Notes: generated by a model from the sequence alone, not told the origin. A DNA stretch of 64,000 nucleotides from Paraburkholderia antibiotica (GCF_012927125.1 NZ_JABBFZ010000006.1:186001-250000); one strand, 5' to 3'. Counted from the first letter of the stretch, positions 54,680 to 63,592 are shown. A program made the numbers and translations.

Positions 54680-55141
54680 TCAGGGCCGCACGTGCCGGGA
54701 AGAATCATGCCGCACTATCAGCACAGGCTTTTGCGTCGACCGCACGAGCAATTCCGCGACGCTGCCGAGCAGAAAGCGCTGCACGCCGCGTCGGCCGTGC
54801 GTGCCGATCACGATCAGATCGGCCTCGGTTTCGTCGGCGAGGCGCGCAAGCACGGCCGACACGTTTTCGCCGTACGCATCGACGACCCGCACGGCGCCGC
54901 GCACCTGCGCTTCGCGTATCAGCGTCTGCGCCGAGTCGAGCGCACTGTCGGCGGCATTTTGCGGCGCGCCCGTCGCTTCGGGGTCGAAGCCCGTATTGCG
55001 AGCCTCCGGCCACTTGCCGCGCTCGACCACGCAGCAGACGTCGAGTGTCGCGCCCGTCAGCTTCGCGAGCCTGAGCGCTTCGGCCAGCGCGCGCTGCGCG
55101 CTCGGGCTGTCGTCGAGCGCAACCATAATCCGTTCGTACAT
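54680..55141 (-). CDS. Universal stress protein, single domain
   Basis: 153 residues from ATG 55141, with GGGAGG 6 bases upstream. M-Y-E-R-I-M-V-A-L-D-D-S opening and full ATP motif [18 protein letters not shown]. An FNR-type box lies 92 bases before the start, so oxygen limit probably induces it. Convergent with the two-domain stress protein gene. Confidence 0.92.
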   Translation of the reverse strand: MYERIMVALDDSPSAQRALAEALRLAKLTGATLDVCCVVERGKWPEARNTGFDPEATGAPQNAADSALDSAQTLIREAQVRGAVRVVDAYGENVSAVLARLADETEADLIVIGTHGRRGVQRFLLGSVAELLVRSTQKPVLIVRHDSSRHVRP

Positions 55142-55232
55142 GATGGCCTCCCGCCGAATGCGACCGCGTGGCCCGAAAGGGGCGACGTCGCGCATCGGTT
55201 ACGACAGTGTGTGGGGTGCGCCGGCACCCGGG

Positions 55233-55246
55233 TTGACTCAGGTCAA
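55233..55246. promoter_or_regulatory. FNR-type box between a stress protein gene and a sensor kinase gene
   Basis: TTGAC-TCAG-GTCAA, in the divergent region between the minus-strand Usp (92 bases) and the plus-strand kinase (120 bases). Which gene it serves is not certain; -10 sequences on both sides are weak. Confidence 0.62.
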
Positions 55247-55365
55247 GCGGCCGTCTGCGCGGGGGCGGGTGGCAACGACACCGCATGCGCGCACAATAGC
55301 CACGCGGCCGTACCGGCCCGGCACGCTCCCGGTTTCGATGCAGCTCCCGCGACTCAGGACGAAAA

Positions 55366-56727
55366 ATGGAACCCATGCTCGCTCCCCGTCATGCCGCCGG
55401 CCCGCCCCGAGACGCGCGCAGATCGTCGCTGGGCACGCCGGCGGCGTTGGGCGTCCTGACGTATGCGCTGGCGGCGGCGCTCACGCTCGTGCTCGCGCGC
55501 AGCGTCGCCAACCGAAGCGCCGCGATCGTCACCGTCGCCGCCGGCATGACGGTTGCCGCGCTGCTGGCCACGCTCATCTGGCTCGTCACGGCCTCGCGCG
55601 CGCTGGCCGCGTTGTCGCACAATGCGGCGCGCCACGACGAGGCGCGCATGCTGGGCATCATCCGCGCGTCGATGGAGGCGATCATCACGATCGACGACGC
55701 GCAGAACATCGTGTTTTTCAATCCGGCGGCCGAACGCATCTTCGGCGTGACGGCCGCCGAGGCGATCGGCACGCCGCTCGCGCGCTTCATTCCGCTGCGC
55801 TTCAGAACCGCGCATGCGGCGCATATCGCGAGTTTCGGCGTCAACGGCGCCGCCGAAGCGCGCATGGACGGCCCGCGCATCCTGCCCGGCCTGCGCGCGA
55901 ACGGCCAGGAATTCCCGCTCGAAGCGTCGATTTCGCAGATCGAGGAAGACGCCGGCAAACTGTACACGGTGATGCTGCGCGACGTCACCGAACGGGTCGA
56001 CGCGGAAAACGCGCTGAAGCGCTCGCGCGAGGAATTGCGCGAGTTGTCGGCGAATCTGCAGAACGTGCGCGAAGAGGAGAAGCAGCGCATCGCGCGCGAG
56101 TTGCACGACGATCTCGGCCAACAGCTGGCAGCGCTGAAAATGGACCTGGCGACGCTCGAGCAGACGCTGTTCGAGGTCGACGAAGCAGACGTCGTCGACC
56201 TCGACATCGCGAATCAGCTGCACGGCATGCGGCGCGTGATCGACACCGCGGTCGCTTCGCTGCGCCGCATCGCCGCCGATCTGCGACCGGTCATGCTCGA
56301 CGATCTCGGCCTCGTCGCCGCGATCGAATGGCTCGCCAGCGACTTCACGAACCGCTACGGCATCGACGTTGTGCGCCGCATCGATCCACCCGGCGCGAGC
56401 TATTCGCAGCAAGGCGCGACCGCGCTGTTTCGCATCGTTCAGGAAGCGCTGAACAACGTCGCGCGTCACGCCGAGGCGAGCACCGTCGAGCTGACACTGC
56501 ATGCAAACAGCACTCACTGCCTGCTGCGCATAGCGGATAATGGCTGCGGAGCCCCACCTCAGCCGGCACTCAATAGCCACGAAAAAGCGTTCGGCCTGAT
56601 CGGTGTGCGCGAGCGCGCGCACATGCTCGGCGGCTCGGTCCAGATCGATACCGCGCAAAGCGCGGGCTTCGCGATCACGGTTACGTTTCCCCTGCAGTCG
56701 ATGCGACAGGAACAGATCGATCCATGA
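55366..56727 (+). CDS. Membrane-bound PAS sensor histidine kinase (HisKA_3)
   Basis: 453 residues. Two membrane helices (about 27-46 and 53-75) with almost no periplasmic loop, then a PAS domain (about 93-215), a HisKA_3 dimerisation domain with the phospho-acceptor in R-E-L-H-D-D-L-G-Q-Q-L near 246, and an ATPase domain with Q-E-A-L-N-N-V-A-R-H-A and G-L-I-G-V-R-E-R-A. The stop overlaps the response-regulator start by 4 bases (ATGA), so the two form a NarX/NarL-type pair. With so little exposed outside, it probably senses redox or a membrane signal through PAS. Confidence 0.92.
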   Translation: MEPMLAPRHAAGPPRDARRSSLGTPAALGVLTYALAAALTLVLARSVANRSAAIVTVAAGMTVAALLATLIWLVTASRALAALSHNAARHDEARMLGIIRASMEAIITIDDAQNIVFFNPAAERIFGVTAAEAIGTPLARFIPLRFRTAHAAHIASFGVNGAAEARMDGPRILPGLRANGQEFPLEASISQIEEDAGKLYTVMLRDVTERVDAENALKRSREELRELSANLQNVREEEKQRIARELHDDLGQQLAALKMDLATLEQTLFEVDEADVVDLDIANQLHGMRRVIDTAVASLRRIAADLRPVMLDDLGLVAAIEWLASDFTNRYGIDVVRRIDPPGASYSQQGATALFRIVQEALNNVARHAEASTVELTLHANSTHCLLRIADNGCGAPPQPALNSHEKAFGLIGVRERAHMLGGSVQIDTAQSAGFAITVTFPLQSMRQEQIDP

Positions 56728-57371
56728 TCAAGGTCTTGCTGGCCGACGACCACACGCTCGTGCGCGACGGGCTGCGCCATATCCTGCAGAAAGCCAGCGA
56801 CTTCGACGTCGCCGGCGAAGCGTCCGACAGCGCGACGACGATCGCGCTGATCCGCGCGACGGACGCGCACGTGCTCGTGCTCGATCTGTCGATGCCGGGT
56901 CGCAACGGCATCGAACTCATCAAGCAGATCAAGGACGAAAAGCCGGCGCTGCGAATTCTCGTGCTGACGATGCACGCCGAGCAGCAATACGCGGTGCGCG
57001 CTTTCAAGGCGGGTGCCTCCGGCTATCTGACCAAGGAAAGCGCGAGCGCGGAACTGGTCGGCGCGGTGACGAAAATCGCCTCGGGCGGCGTCTATGTGAG
57101 CCTCGCGATGGCCGAGCGCTTCGCGCAGAATCTGCACGAACCCGCCGATACGCTGCCGCATCAGCGGCTGTCCAATCGCGAATTCGACGTATTCCGGCGC
57201 ATCGTCGCGGGTCAGAGCATCACCGAAATCGCGCGAGAACTCAGCGTGAGCGTAAAAACGATCAGCACACATAAAACGCGCATCCTCGAAAAAATGCAGA
57301 TGCCCAACGAGAACGGACTGATCCGCTACGCGATCCGCCACAAGCTGTTCGACGACGAAAACGACCTGTAG
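56724..57371 (+). CDS. NarL/FixJ-family response regulator
   Basis: 215 residues. Receiver with D-D-H near 8-10 and phospho-acceptor Asp in V-L-D-L-S-M-P-G near 54, T/K switch in Y-L-T-K-E-S; C-terminal LuxR-type helix-turn-helix L-S-N-R-E-F-D-V-F through S-V-K-T-I-S-T-H-K. Partner of the kinase upstream. It may also serve the second HisKA_3 kinase at 58885, which has no receiver of its own. Confidence 0.93.
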   Translation: MIKVLLADDHTLVRDGLRHILQKASDFDVAGEASDSATTIALIRATDAHVLVLDLSMPGRNGIELIKQIKDEKPALRILVLTMHAEQQYAVRAFKAGASGYLTKESASAELVGAVTKIASGGVYVSLAMAERFAQNLHEPADTLPHQRLSNREFDVFRRIVAGQSITEIARELSVSVKTISTHKTRILEKMQMPNENGLIRYAIRHKLFDDENDL

Positions 57372-57428
57372 CCCTCCTCCGCATGACCTCACTCCGCCCC
57401 CGCATGCGGCGACTGCATCGCTGGTCAC

Positions 57429-57442
57429 TAGGAATATTCCTA
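57429..57442. promoter_or_regulatory. Perfect 14-bp palindrome before the FNR-type gene
   Basis: TAGGAATATTCCTA is self-complementary and sits 58 bases after the response-regulator stop and 214 before the FNR-type gene. It may be the binding site of the NarL-type regulator, linking the two-component pair to the FNR-type gene. No gene is seen in 57372-57655. Confidence 0.5.
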
Positions 57443-57655
57443 CAACGACTACCTGAACTCCTGGCCGTGCTTAAAGCAGCGCCGATACATTTTTGAGATA
57501 TGGCTACCGATACTGCTGGCGGTAGACACCGCCACGACAGCCGCCGTCCCGACGGTCGACCTCCTCGACGACGCGACTGACGGGGTGCCTGATGACATAC
57601 CCGACGACGCGCCTGACGACGAACAGGCAGCGCGCCCCCCTTACCGGAGACAGAC

Positions 57656-58453
57656 ATGCAGACCGCAGCCGCCTGTGCCCCCTTACCTGAAGGCCGGCCT
57701 CATCCCGCACTATCCGGCATGGGCGTCACGCCGATTCACGCCATTGCGCCCGAGCACGCGACGCACCACGGCACGCCGCGCTGCTCAGCCTGCTCGCTGC
57801 GCGCGATCTGCATGCCGCCCGAGCTGACCGCCGACGAATTCGCCCGGCTCGACGCGCTCATCTGCACGACGCGCCCGATCAGGCGCGGCGAAGCGCTGTA
57901 TCGCACCGGCGACACGTTTCAGAGCATTTACGCGGTGCGCGCCGGCTCGTTCAAGACCGTGGTCATGCATCGCGACGGCCGCGAACACGTGACCGGCTTC
58001 CAGATCGCCGGCGACCCGCTCGGCCTCGACGGCATCTGCGCGGGCAAGCAGAACTGCGATGCGATTGCGCTCGAAGATAGCGTCGTGTGCATCATTCCGT
58101 TCGCGCAACTGGAGGCGATCTGCCGCGAAATGAAGCCGCTGCAGCACCATATCTATCAGCTGATGAGCGGCGAGATCGTGCGCGAGTCGCGGCAGATGCT
58201 GCTGCTCGGCACGATGACGGCCGAACAGCGCGTCGCGACGTTTCTGCTGAATCTGTCGAAGCGTTTCAAGGCGCGCGGCTTCTCGTCCGCCGAATTTCAT
58301 TTGCGCATGACGCGCGAGGAAATCGGCTGTTTTCTGGGTATGAAGCTCGAAACGGTGAGCCGGATGTTCTCGAAATTCCAGCGCGAGCAGCTCGTGCAAG
58401 CGAACGGCAAGATGGTGCGTATCGTCGATCCGGAAGGGCTGGCTCAGGTTTGA
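57656..58453 (+). CDS. FNR-type Crp-family regulator with Fe-S cysteines
   Basis: 265 residues. C43-x2-C46-x5-C52 and a further Cys at 128 (or 134) match the [4Fe-4S] ligands of FNR; then a cyclic-nucleotide-like barrel, a long dimer helix, and a Crp helix-turn-helix with recognition sequence L-E-T-V-S-R-M-F, whose E-x-x-S-R reads TTGAT half-sites. The cluster makes it an oxygen sensor active without oxygen. Its own island carries at least six matching boxes, so it is the prime candidate for their control. ATG at 57656 preceded by GGAGA. Confidence 0.93.
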   Translation: MQTAAACAPLPEGRPHPALSGMGVTPIHAIAPEHATHHGTPRCSACSLRAICMPPELTADEFARLDALICTTRPIRRGEALYRTGDTFQSIYAVRAGSFKTVVMHRDGREHVTGFQIAGDPLGLDGICAGKQNCDAIALEDSVVCIIPFAQLEAICREMKPLQHHIYQLMSGEIVRESRQMLLLGTMTAEQRVATFLLNLSKRFKARGFSSAEFHLRMTREEIGCFLGMKLETVSRMFSKFQREQLVQANGKMVRIVDPEGLAQV

Positions 58454-58884
58454 GCTCGGGTTTGCGCTGCTGACGTGCTGATTCGAGCCAGGCATTTCAC
58501 AGCCTGAGTTGCGCATTGAGCTATGTACCGAAGGCGGTCCGCGCACGCATCGTGCGCTGCGCGGGCCACTGATCGATGTCGCTTTCCGGCACGTCAGGGT
58601 GCGTCGCGCGAGACCATTGCGCGTCGCGGATTGCATCGCACATTGCGCCCCCCCAATCAACACGCATCAACTGCTGGACTACGTGCACTCGCGCACATAG
58701 CCGCGACAATCGCTCCAACCCCTGAAAAATCCCTGTTCTGTACGCTCAGCACCGCGCAGAGCCGATGACACGCCCCCTTCATTCGAATAACGGCTCGCCT
58801 CCCATGAGATACCATCAACTCTCACGACATGATATAAATCGTCGAACTGCGGTAAGCAAAGCTGCCGGACCACATGGAGGAGCG

Positions 58885-59985
58885 ATGGGTCTGTCGAGTG
58901 ACGAATCTTCCCGCTTTACAGATTCAGCGTCGGCCTCGGACATCCCGGTCGCGTACCGCAATTTTCTGCTGATCGAGGCGATGCAGGATTACGCGATCTT
59001 CATGCTGGATACCGCCGGCCGCGTGACCAGCTGGAACCCCGGTGCGCAGCGCATCAAAGGCTATGCGCCCGCCGACATCATCGGCCGGCATTTCTCCACG
59101 TTCTATACGCCGGAAGACATCGCGGCCGACAAACCCGCCCGCGAACTCGAAATCGCCGCGGCGGAAGGCCGCGTCGAGGACGAAGGCTGGCGCGTGCGGC
59201 GCGACGGCTCGCGGTTCTGGGCCAACGTCGTCATTTCCGCGGTGCACGATGCGTCGGGTACGTTGCTCGGTTTCGCCAAAGTCACGCGCGATCTGACCGA
59301 GCGCATGCGCCTCGCGGACCTCGAACGTGCGAATGAAGTATCCACCCAGGTGCAAATCGCCCGTGAAAACGAGCAGAAACGCATTGCCCGCGAACTTCAC
59401 GACGACCTCGGCCAGCGGCTGACCGCACTGAAAATGAGCGTCGTGCTGCTCGAAGCGAAACTGAATGCGCAGCCTTCGTCGGCGCCGCTCGCAGCGCAAA
59501 TGCACGAACTGCAGACGCAGATCGACTGGATGGCGGTCGCGTTGCGGCGTATCGCGGCCGACCTGCGCCCGCCCGTGCTCGACGACCTCGGGCTCGCCGC
59601 CGCGCTGAGCTGGCTCGCCGAAGACTTCACGAAACGCTACGGCGTGCAGGCGAGCGTGCATCTCGAACCGGCCGAACCGGTGTTCGGCGAATTCGCGTCG
59701 ACGGCGCTATTTCGGATCGTTCAGGAAGCGTTGACCAACGTCGCGCGGCACGCGAACGCGCGGCGCGTGCGCATCGAAATGACGGCCACGGAGCCGACCG
59801 TTTCACTCGATATCGAGGATGACGGCACGGGCGTCGAGCTGGAACAGACAGCACAAAAAAATTCGTTCGGGCTGCTAGGCATTCGCGAGCGCGTGCGGCA
59901 GTTGCACGGGCAGGTATCGTTCGCCAGTTCGCCGGGACACGGCTTCCGGATGTCGATCCAGCTACCCGCCGACGCGCTCGCGTAA
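58885..59985 (+). CDS. Cytoplasmic PAS sensor histidine kinase (HisKA_3), orphan
   Basis: 366 residues from ATG 58885, chosen for GGAGG 4 bases upstream. No membrane helix; PAS domain (about 25-150: Y-A-I-F-M-L-D-T-A-G-R-V-T-S-W-N-P-G-A), HisKA_3 with R-E-L-H-D-D-L-G-Q-R-L near 209, and an ATPase domain with Q-E-A-L-T-N-V-A-R-H-A and G-L-L-G-I-R-E-R-V. Kinase core close to that of the membrane-bound one at 55366. No receiver gene follows, so it probably feeds the same NarL-type regulator. 58454-58884 shows no gene. Confidence 0.92.
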   Translation: MGLSSDESSRFTDSASASDIPVAYRNFLLIEAMQDYAIFMLDTAGRVTSWNPGAQRIKGYAPADIIGRHFSTFYTPEDIAADKPARELEIAAAEGRVEDEGWRVRRDGSRFWANVVISAVHDASGTLLGFAKVTRDLTERMRLADLERANEVSTQVQIARENEQKRIARELHDDLGQRLTALKMSVVLLEAKLNAQPSSAPLAAQMHELQTQIDWMAVALRRIAADLRPPVLDDLGLAAALSWLAEDFTKRYGVQASVHLEPAEPVFGEFASTALFRIVQEALTNVARHANARRVRIEMTATEPTVSLDIEDDGTGVELEQTAQKNSFGLLGIRERVRQLHGQVSFASSPGHGFRMSIQLPADALA

Positions 59986-60077
59986 CCGCGCTGCGCCGCT
60001 CGACCGCGCATCGGCGCGCCGTATAGGCGTGCCATATCGGCGCACCGCAGCGGTTACGCATCCGCCCTACCCAGCCG

Positions 60078-60548
60078 CTACGCGAGCGTCGTTTCGTCCG
60101 TACTCTCTTCGCGCAGCAGCAGCACCGGGCAGTGCGAAAAGCGCAGCACCCGCTCGGCGACGCTGCCCAGCACCAGCCGCCGTACGCCGCGCCGCCCATG
60201 CGTGCCCATCACGATCAGATCGGCGTGAATCTGCTCCGCGTGGCGCAGCACGACGCTGGCGATGTCGTCGGACAGGCTCTCTGATTCGATCAGTTCAGGC
60301 CGGCACGGCACTTCGTGGGCGACGCAAACCTCCTGCGCTTCGTCGAGCACCGCGTGGCCGCCCTTGCGCAGCGCATCGACGAGCGTGAGCGGATCGTAGT
60401 AGCCGGCATACGAAAACAGCGGCGTCTTGTCGACCACAAAAACCGGATGCACGACGCTTTTCGTCAACGCGGCGAGTTTCGCCGCTTCGAGCAGCGCGCG
60501 TTTCGACGAGCCGCTGCCGTCGAGCGCAACGAGGATGTGCTGGTACAT
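60078..60548 (-). CDS. Universal stress protein, single domain
   Basis: 156 residues from ATG 60548. Opens [17 protein letters not shown] and ends with the ATP motif [18 protein letters not shown]. An FNR-type box lies about 200 bases upstream. Convergent with the cytoplasmic sensor kinase. Confidence 0.92.
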   Translation of the reverse strand: MYQHILVALDGSGSSKRALLEAAKLAALTKSVVHPVFVVDKTPLFSYAGYYDPLTLVDALRKGGHAVLDEAQEVCVAHEVPCRPELIESESLSDDIASVVLRHAEQIHADLIVMGTHGRRGVRRLVLGSVAERVLRFSHCPVLLLREESTDETTLA

Positions 60549-60747
60549 GACGGTTCTCCGCTGAGTGGGATCAGGTTGGGCCATTCGACGCGCCGTGCGA
60601 TGCGCATGCGCGGCCATCTAAACGCGCCGCCCGCAAACGTTGGCGCCGCCGCATCGTGCCGCGTCGCGTATCGACGGCGGCGCACCGACGACGCTTAGGC
60701 GCAACTAGCCGCACGCTTACATGATGGCGGCCGACATTCCTGCACGA

Positions 60748-60761
60748 TTGATCTGCATCAA
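60748..60761 (-). promoter_or_regulatory. FNR-type box upstream of the third stress protein
   Basis: TTGAT-CTGC-ATCAA, the best match to the FNR consensus in the window. It lies 200 bases before the stress-protein start on the minus strand and 12 bases beyond the stop of the dehydrogenase remnant. Confidence 0.72.
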
Positions 60762-60772
60762 CCGCCAACCGA

Positions 60773-60962
60773 TCACGAGCGGATCGTCAGTACCGCCGCG
60801 CCGGTCAGGTGGCCGCGCCGCAGTTCGTCGAGCGCGCGATTCGCGTCGCTCAGCGCGTACGGGGTCGTCTCGAAGCAGAATCTGTCCCGGACCGGGCCGC
60901 GGGTCCGGCACGTCGCGTTCGTGCAGCGTTGCCGAACTGCCGTCGAACACCATCGCTCGCAT
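60773..60962 (-). pseudogene. Zinc alcohol dehydrogenase remnant with internal deletion
   Basis: The first about 28 codons (M-R-A-M-V-F-D-G, then R-D-V-P-D-P-R-P-G-P-G-Q-I-L-L) are a dehydrogenase N-terminus. After position about 60880 the reading frame changes and a dehydrogenase C-terminus follows: Y-A-L-S-D-A-N-R-A-L-D-E-L-R-R-G-H-L-T-G-A-A-V-L, then stop. About 270 internal codons, including both zinc sites, are gone. It cannot be active. The deletion left the flanking regulatory box intact. Confidence 0.8.
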
Positions 60963-61091
60963 TGCGTTCTCCTGTCTCCTGCGTTGCGTACAGCGGACGC
61001 GTCATGACGACGCACACCGACGCACGCCAGCGCCTTCCCTCAGCATAGGCGCGACGCGGCATCGGTCAACCCGCACCGCAGGCCGGCTCGC

Positions 61092-61105
61092 TTGATCGAA
61101 GTCAA
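61092..61105 (+). promoter_or_regulatory. FNR-type box upstream of the cytochrome c gene
   Basis: TTGAT-CGAA-GTCAA. A -10-like TACACT (61127-61132) puts the start of transcription about 41 bases from the box centre, the class II FNR position, with a short leader to the gene at 61163. Confidence 0.75.
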
Positions 61106-61162
61106 CTGGGCTCGGCGCACCGCCCCTACACTGACCTTACCCTCTACGCGAAAACCTATGCC

Positions 61163-61498
61163 GTGATTGCGCTCTTCCGACACTGCCTGCTCGCATGCGC
61201 CGCGACCGCGCTGACCATCCACGTCGCGTATGGCGAACCCGAGCCGACCGCGCTGGTCGATCAGCAGCACTGCATGTTCTGCCATACCCGCGATGCGCCG
61301 TTTCTCGCGCCATCGTTCCAGCAGATCGCCGAGCACTACCGCAACGCCCCGAACGCGCAGACGATGCTCGAACACAAGTTGCGGCTCGGCGGCAAAGCGC
61401 ATTGGGGCGATACGCCGATGCCGCCCGCGGTCGAACGCGGCGGGCCGCTGTCGGCAGAGGAAGCGCACACGCTCGTGCAATGGGTATTGAGTCAATAG
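61163..61498 (+). CDS. Periplasmic c-type cytochrome, class I
   Basis: 111 residues from a GTG. Signal peptide (about 1-24), one haem site C37-M-F-C40-H41, and an axial methionine in D-T-P-M86-P-P, so one low-spin haem c. It can carry electrons to a terminal oxidase or peroxidase. It is preceded by an FNR-type box and followed by two small unknown genes in the same direction. ATG alternatives run into a stop, which supports the GTG. Confidence 0.88.
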   Translation: MIALFRHCLLACAATALTIHVAYGEPEPTALVDQQHCMFCHTRDAPFLAPSFQQIAEHYRNAPNAQTMLEHKLRLGGKAHWGDTPMPPAVERGGPLSAEEAHTLVQWVLSQ

Positions 61499-61570
61499 GC
61501 AATCGACGCGCCGGTCGCCGCTAATAGCGGTGACGCGAAAAACAAGTTCATCAGGTTCTGGAGAGTTGTC

Positions 61571-61945
61571 ATGCGTCTTACCGTTCATCTCGACACGTTC
61601 GATCATGTTCACCCGATGGCCTTCGTCATTCTCTGGCTCGACAGGGACACGCGGCGCTGGTCGCGCGAAGGCCACTTCGGCCTCGATCTGCCCGACTGGG
61701 GCCGCTTGCAGATGGACGGCGGCAACACACTCGTGTGCGCGCCGCACAGCATGACGCCGGTATGCGTGCTCGAAGGACTCGATCTGCGTGCAGCCGACGG
61801 TCCGTTCGAAGGCGAGGTCGGCAACGTGCAATGGTGTGCGGAACGCGGCCGCCAGCTGATGACCGGACATTGGCGCGTGCAGTGCATCGACACCGAACAG
61901 ACGGAACCGGAAAACAGCGTGTTCGCGACAGGCGAAGACGCCTGA
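61571..61945 (+). CDS. Hypothetical protein
   Basis: 124 residues with GGAGAG 6 bases before the ATG. Opens M-R-L-T-V-H-L-D-T-F-D-H-V-H-P and has cysteines at V-C-A-P-H, V-C-V-L-E, W-C-A-E and V-Q-C-I. No signal peptide or membrane helix. Not recognised. It follows the cytochrome gene by 72 bases and precedes another unknown gene by 47, so a three-gene low-oxygen operon is likely. Confidence 0.7.
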   Translation: MRLTVHLDTFDHVHPMAFVILWLDRDTRRWSREGHFGLDLPDWGRLQMDGGNTLVCAPHSMTPVCVLEGLDLRAADGPFEGEVGNVQWCAERGRQLMTGHWRVQCIDTEQTEPENSVFATGEDA

Positions 61946-61992
61946 GGTCTTGCGGCGCGTCGTGTGCCGTCGTCATCGAAGGAGCTATCGCC

Positions 61993-62481
61993 ATGAGTCT
62001 CGTCACCAATCTTGACGGCGTGCGGCGCGTGTACGGTCTGTGCTTTGTCCGCCTGCCGTGGGCCTATTTCACGCGGCTGCCGCTCGATCAGCAGTGGGGC
62101 GACGGCTGGGAGCGCGCGCCTTACGCACAACACGCCGGCCCGCCCTACGACGACGCCGCGCAGCAGATCCTGACCGTCGCGTTCGACGGCCCGCTGCTGA
62201 CGCCCGACGCCGGCTACGCTGGCCGCGCGCTCAGCGTCAACGAGATCAATCGCGGCGCGGCGCCGTGGTTGCGTACGCAGGATTTCATCGCCAACGCGCC
62301 GGTGCGGATCGCCGCTGGGGTATCGCTGGAACGTTTCGTGGAACTGGTCGAACTGGCGGGTGGCCAGGTGTTTGCACCGCCAGGCTGGGGGGCGTTGCGG
62401 CTCGAACCGGTCGACGGCAAGCTGCCCGCGAAAGAGACTCAGGAAGCCGAAGTCGCCGACCACCCCGGCAAACTCTCGTGA
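61993..62481 (+). CDS. Hypothetical protein
   Basis: 162 residues from ATG 61993, with AAGGAGC 7 bases upstream. Contains R-L-P-W-A-Y-F-T-R-L-P-L-D-Q-Q-W-G-D-G-W near 20 and A-P-W-L-R-T-Q-D-F near 90; soluble, no signal peptide. Not recognised. Last of the small group after the cytochrome c gene. Confidence 0.7.
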   Translation: MSLVTNLDGVRRVYGLCFVRLPWAYFTRLPLDQQWGDGWERAPYAQHAGPPYDDAAQQILTVAFDGPLLTPDAGYAGRALSVNEINRGAAPWLRTQDFIANAPVRIAAGVSLERFVELVELAGGQVFAPPGWGALRLEPVDGKLPAKETQEAEVADHPGKLS

Positions 62482-62566
62482 GGCGAACGCGTAGGGGACC
62501 GCACCGCGCGCTCAGCCTGGCGGCCAACGGCCTGGCATCGCGGCGAAAGCCCGGGCGCCCGTCGCT

Positions 62567-63592
62567 TCACCCGCGCAACTCGTTCGGCCCCTTCCCCGTC
62601 CACCGCTTCAACGCGCGCCGGAAATTCGCGCCGTCGCTGAAGCCGAGCAGCATCGCGATGTCGTCGGTGCTCATGCGGGTCGTCTTCAGGTATTCGGTCG
62701 CGAGCGAACAGCGCACGTCGTCGACGATCGCGACGAACGACGTGCCCTCCGCTTCAAGCCGCCGACGCAGCGTGCGGCTCGTCATCTTCAGCATGCCGGC
62801 GGCTGCCTCCATGTCGGGAAACTCACCGGGCTTGCGCATCATCAGTTGATAGACCTCGCCCGACACGCCGACCGACGTTTTGGCCTGGCCGATCAGCCGG
62901 TCGCAGGTCTCCTGCAACAACGTGGCGGTGAGCCGGTGCGCGAGTTGCGGCCGCTGTTCGAGGATGCCGCTATCGTAGTGAAGCTCGCATTGCGGCTGAT
63001 CGAAGTAGCACGGGCAACCGAGGTATTGCGGATAAAGCTCCGCATGCGCGGGCGCGGCATAGGAAAAGCACGCTTTGGTCGGCGGACAGCGTCGTCCGGC
63101 CACATCCTGAAGATGCGTGACGTGCTGCGTGAATTGCTGCTCGATCAGGAATTCGCTCAATTCCTTCGACGTACCCGACGTGAACGCATCGGGAAACGTC
63201 CAGATGCCTTCGTCGGGATACTCGGTCCATTCGATCGTCAGCGTCGGCGTGGCGAGCTGGTGGTACTTCACGCCGAGCCGGAAATAGTCGCGCAGCGACA
63301 GGCACGACATCAGCGCGTAACCGTACATCCCATACGCGGACAGATGCAGCCGCGAGCCGACGATAAATGGCGTGGCCGGACTGCACGACAACGAAATCGC
63401 ATTGCGGCACACGGCGGCGTACTGCCGGACCGACGTCAGCGCGGCCGCGTCGTAAATGCGGTCGACCTCGACGCCGCTGCCCTTGAGGATGTCTTCCGGC
63501 GCGATGCCCTGCTCGCCGAGCACTTCGACGAGCGCCGCGATCTTGTACGGCGCGTAAATGCGCTCGTTCAGCAATGGCAATTTCGACGACAC
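62567..63592 (-). CDS. AraC-family regulator (arabinose-binding-domain type, OruR/ArgR-like)
   Basis: 341 residues from a GTG at 63592, preceded by GGGGGGA; a longer start at 63733 would add a poor N-terminus. N-terminal Arabinose_bd-type domain (about 15-210), C-terminal AraC double helix-turn-helix with M-E-A-A-A-G-M-L-K-M-T-S-R-T-L-R-R-R-L and I-A-M-L-L-G-F-S-D-G-A-N-F-R-R-A-L-K-R-W. It is divergent from the DUF849 gene and probably activates it. Confidence 0.9.
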   Translation of the reverse strand: MSSKLPLLNERIYAPYKIAALVEVLGEQGIAPEDILKGSGVEVDRIYDAAALTSVRQYAAVCRNAISLSCSPATPFIVGSRLHLSAYGMYGYALMSCLSLRDYFRLGVKYHQLATPTLTIEWTEYPDEGIWTFPDAFTSGTSKELSEFLIEQQFTQHVTHLQDVAGRRCPPTKACFSYAAPAHAELYPQYLGCPCYFDQPQCELHYDSGILEQRPQLAHRLTATLLQETCDRLIGQAKTSVGVSGEVYQLMMRKPGEFPDMEAAAGMLKMTSRTLRRRLEAEGTSFVAIVDDVRCSLATEYLKTTRMSTDDIAMLLGFSDGANFRRALKRWTGKGPNELRG

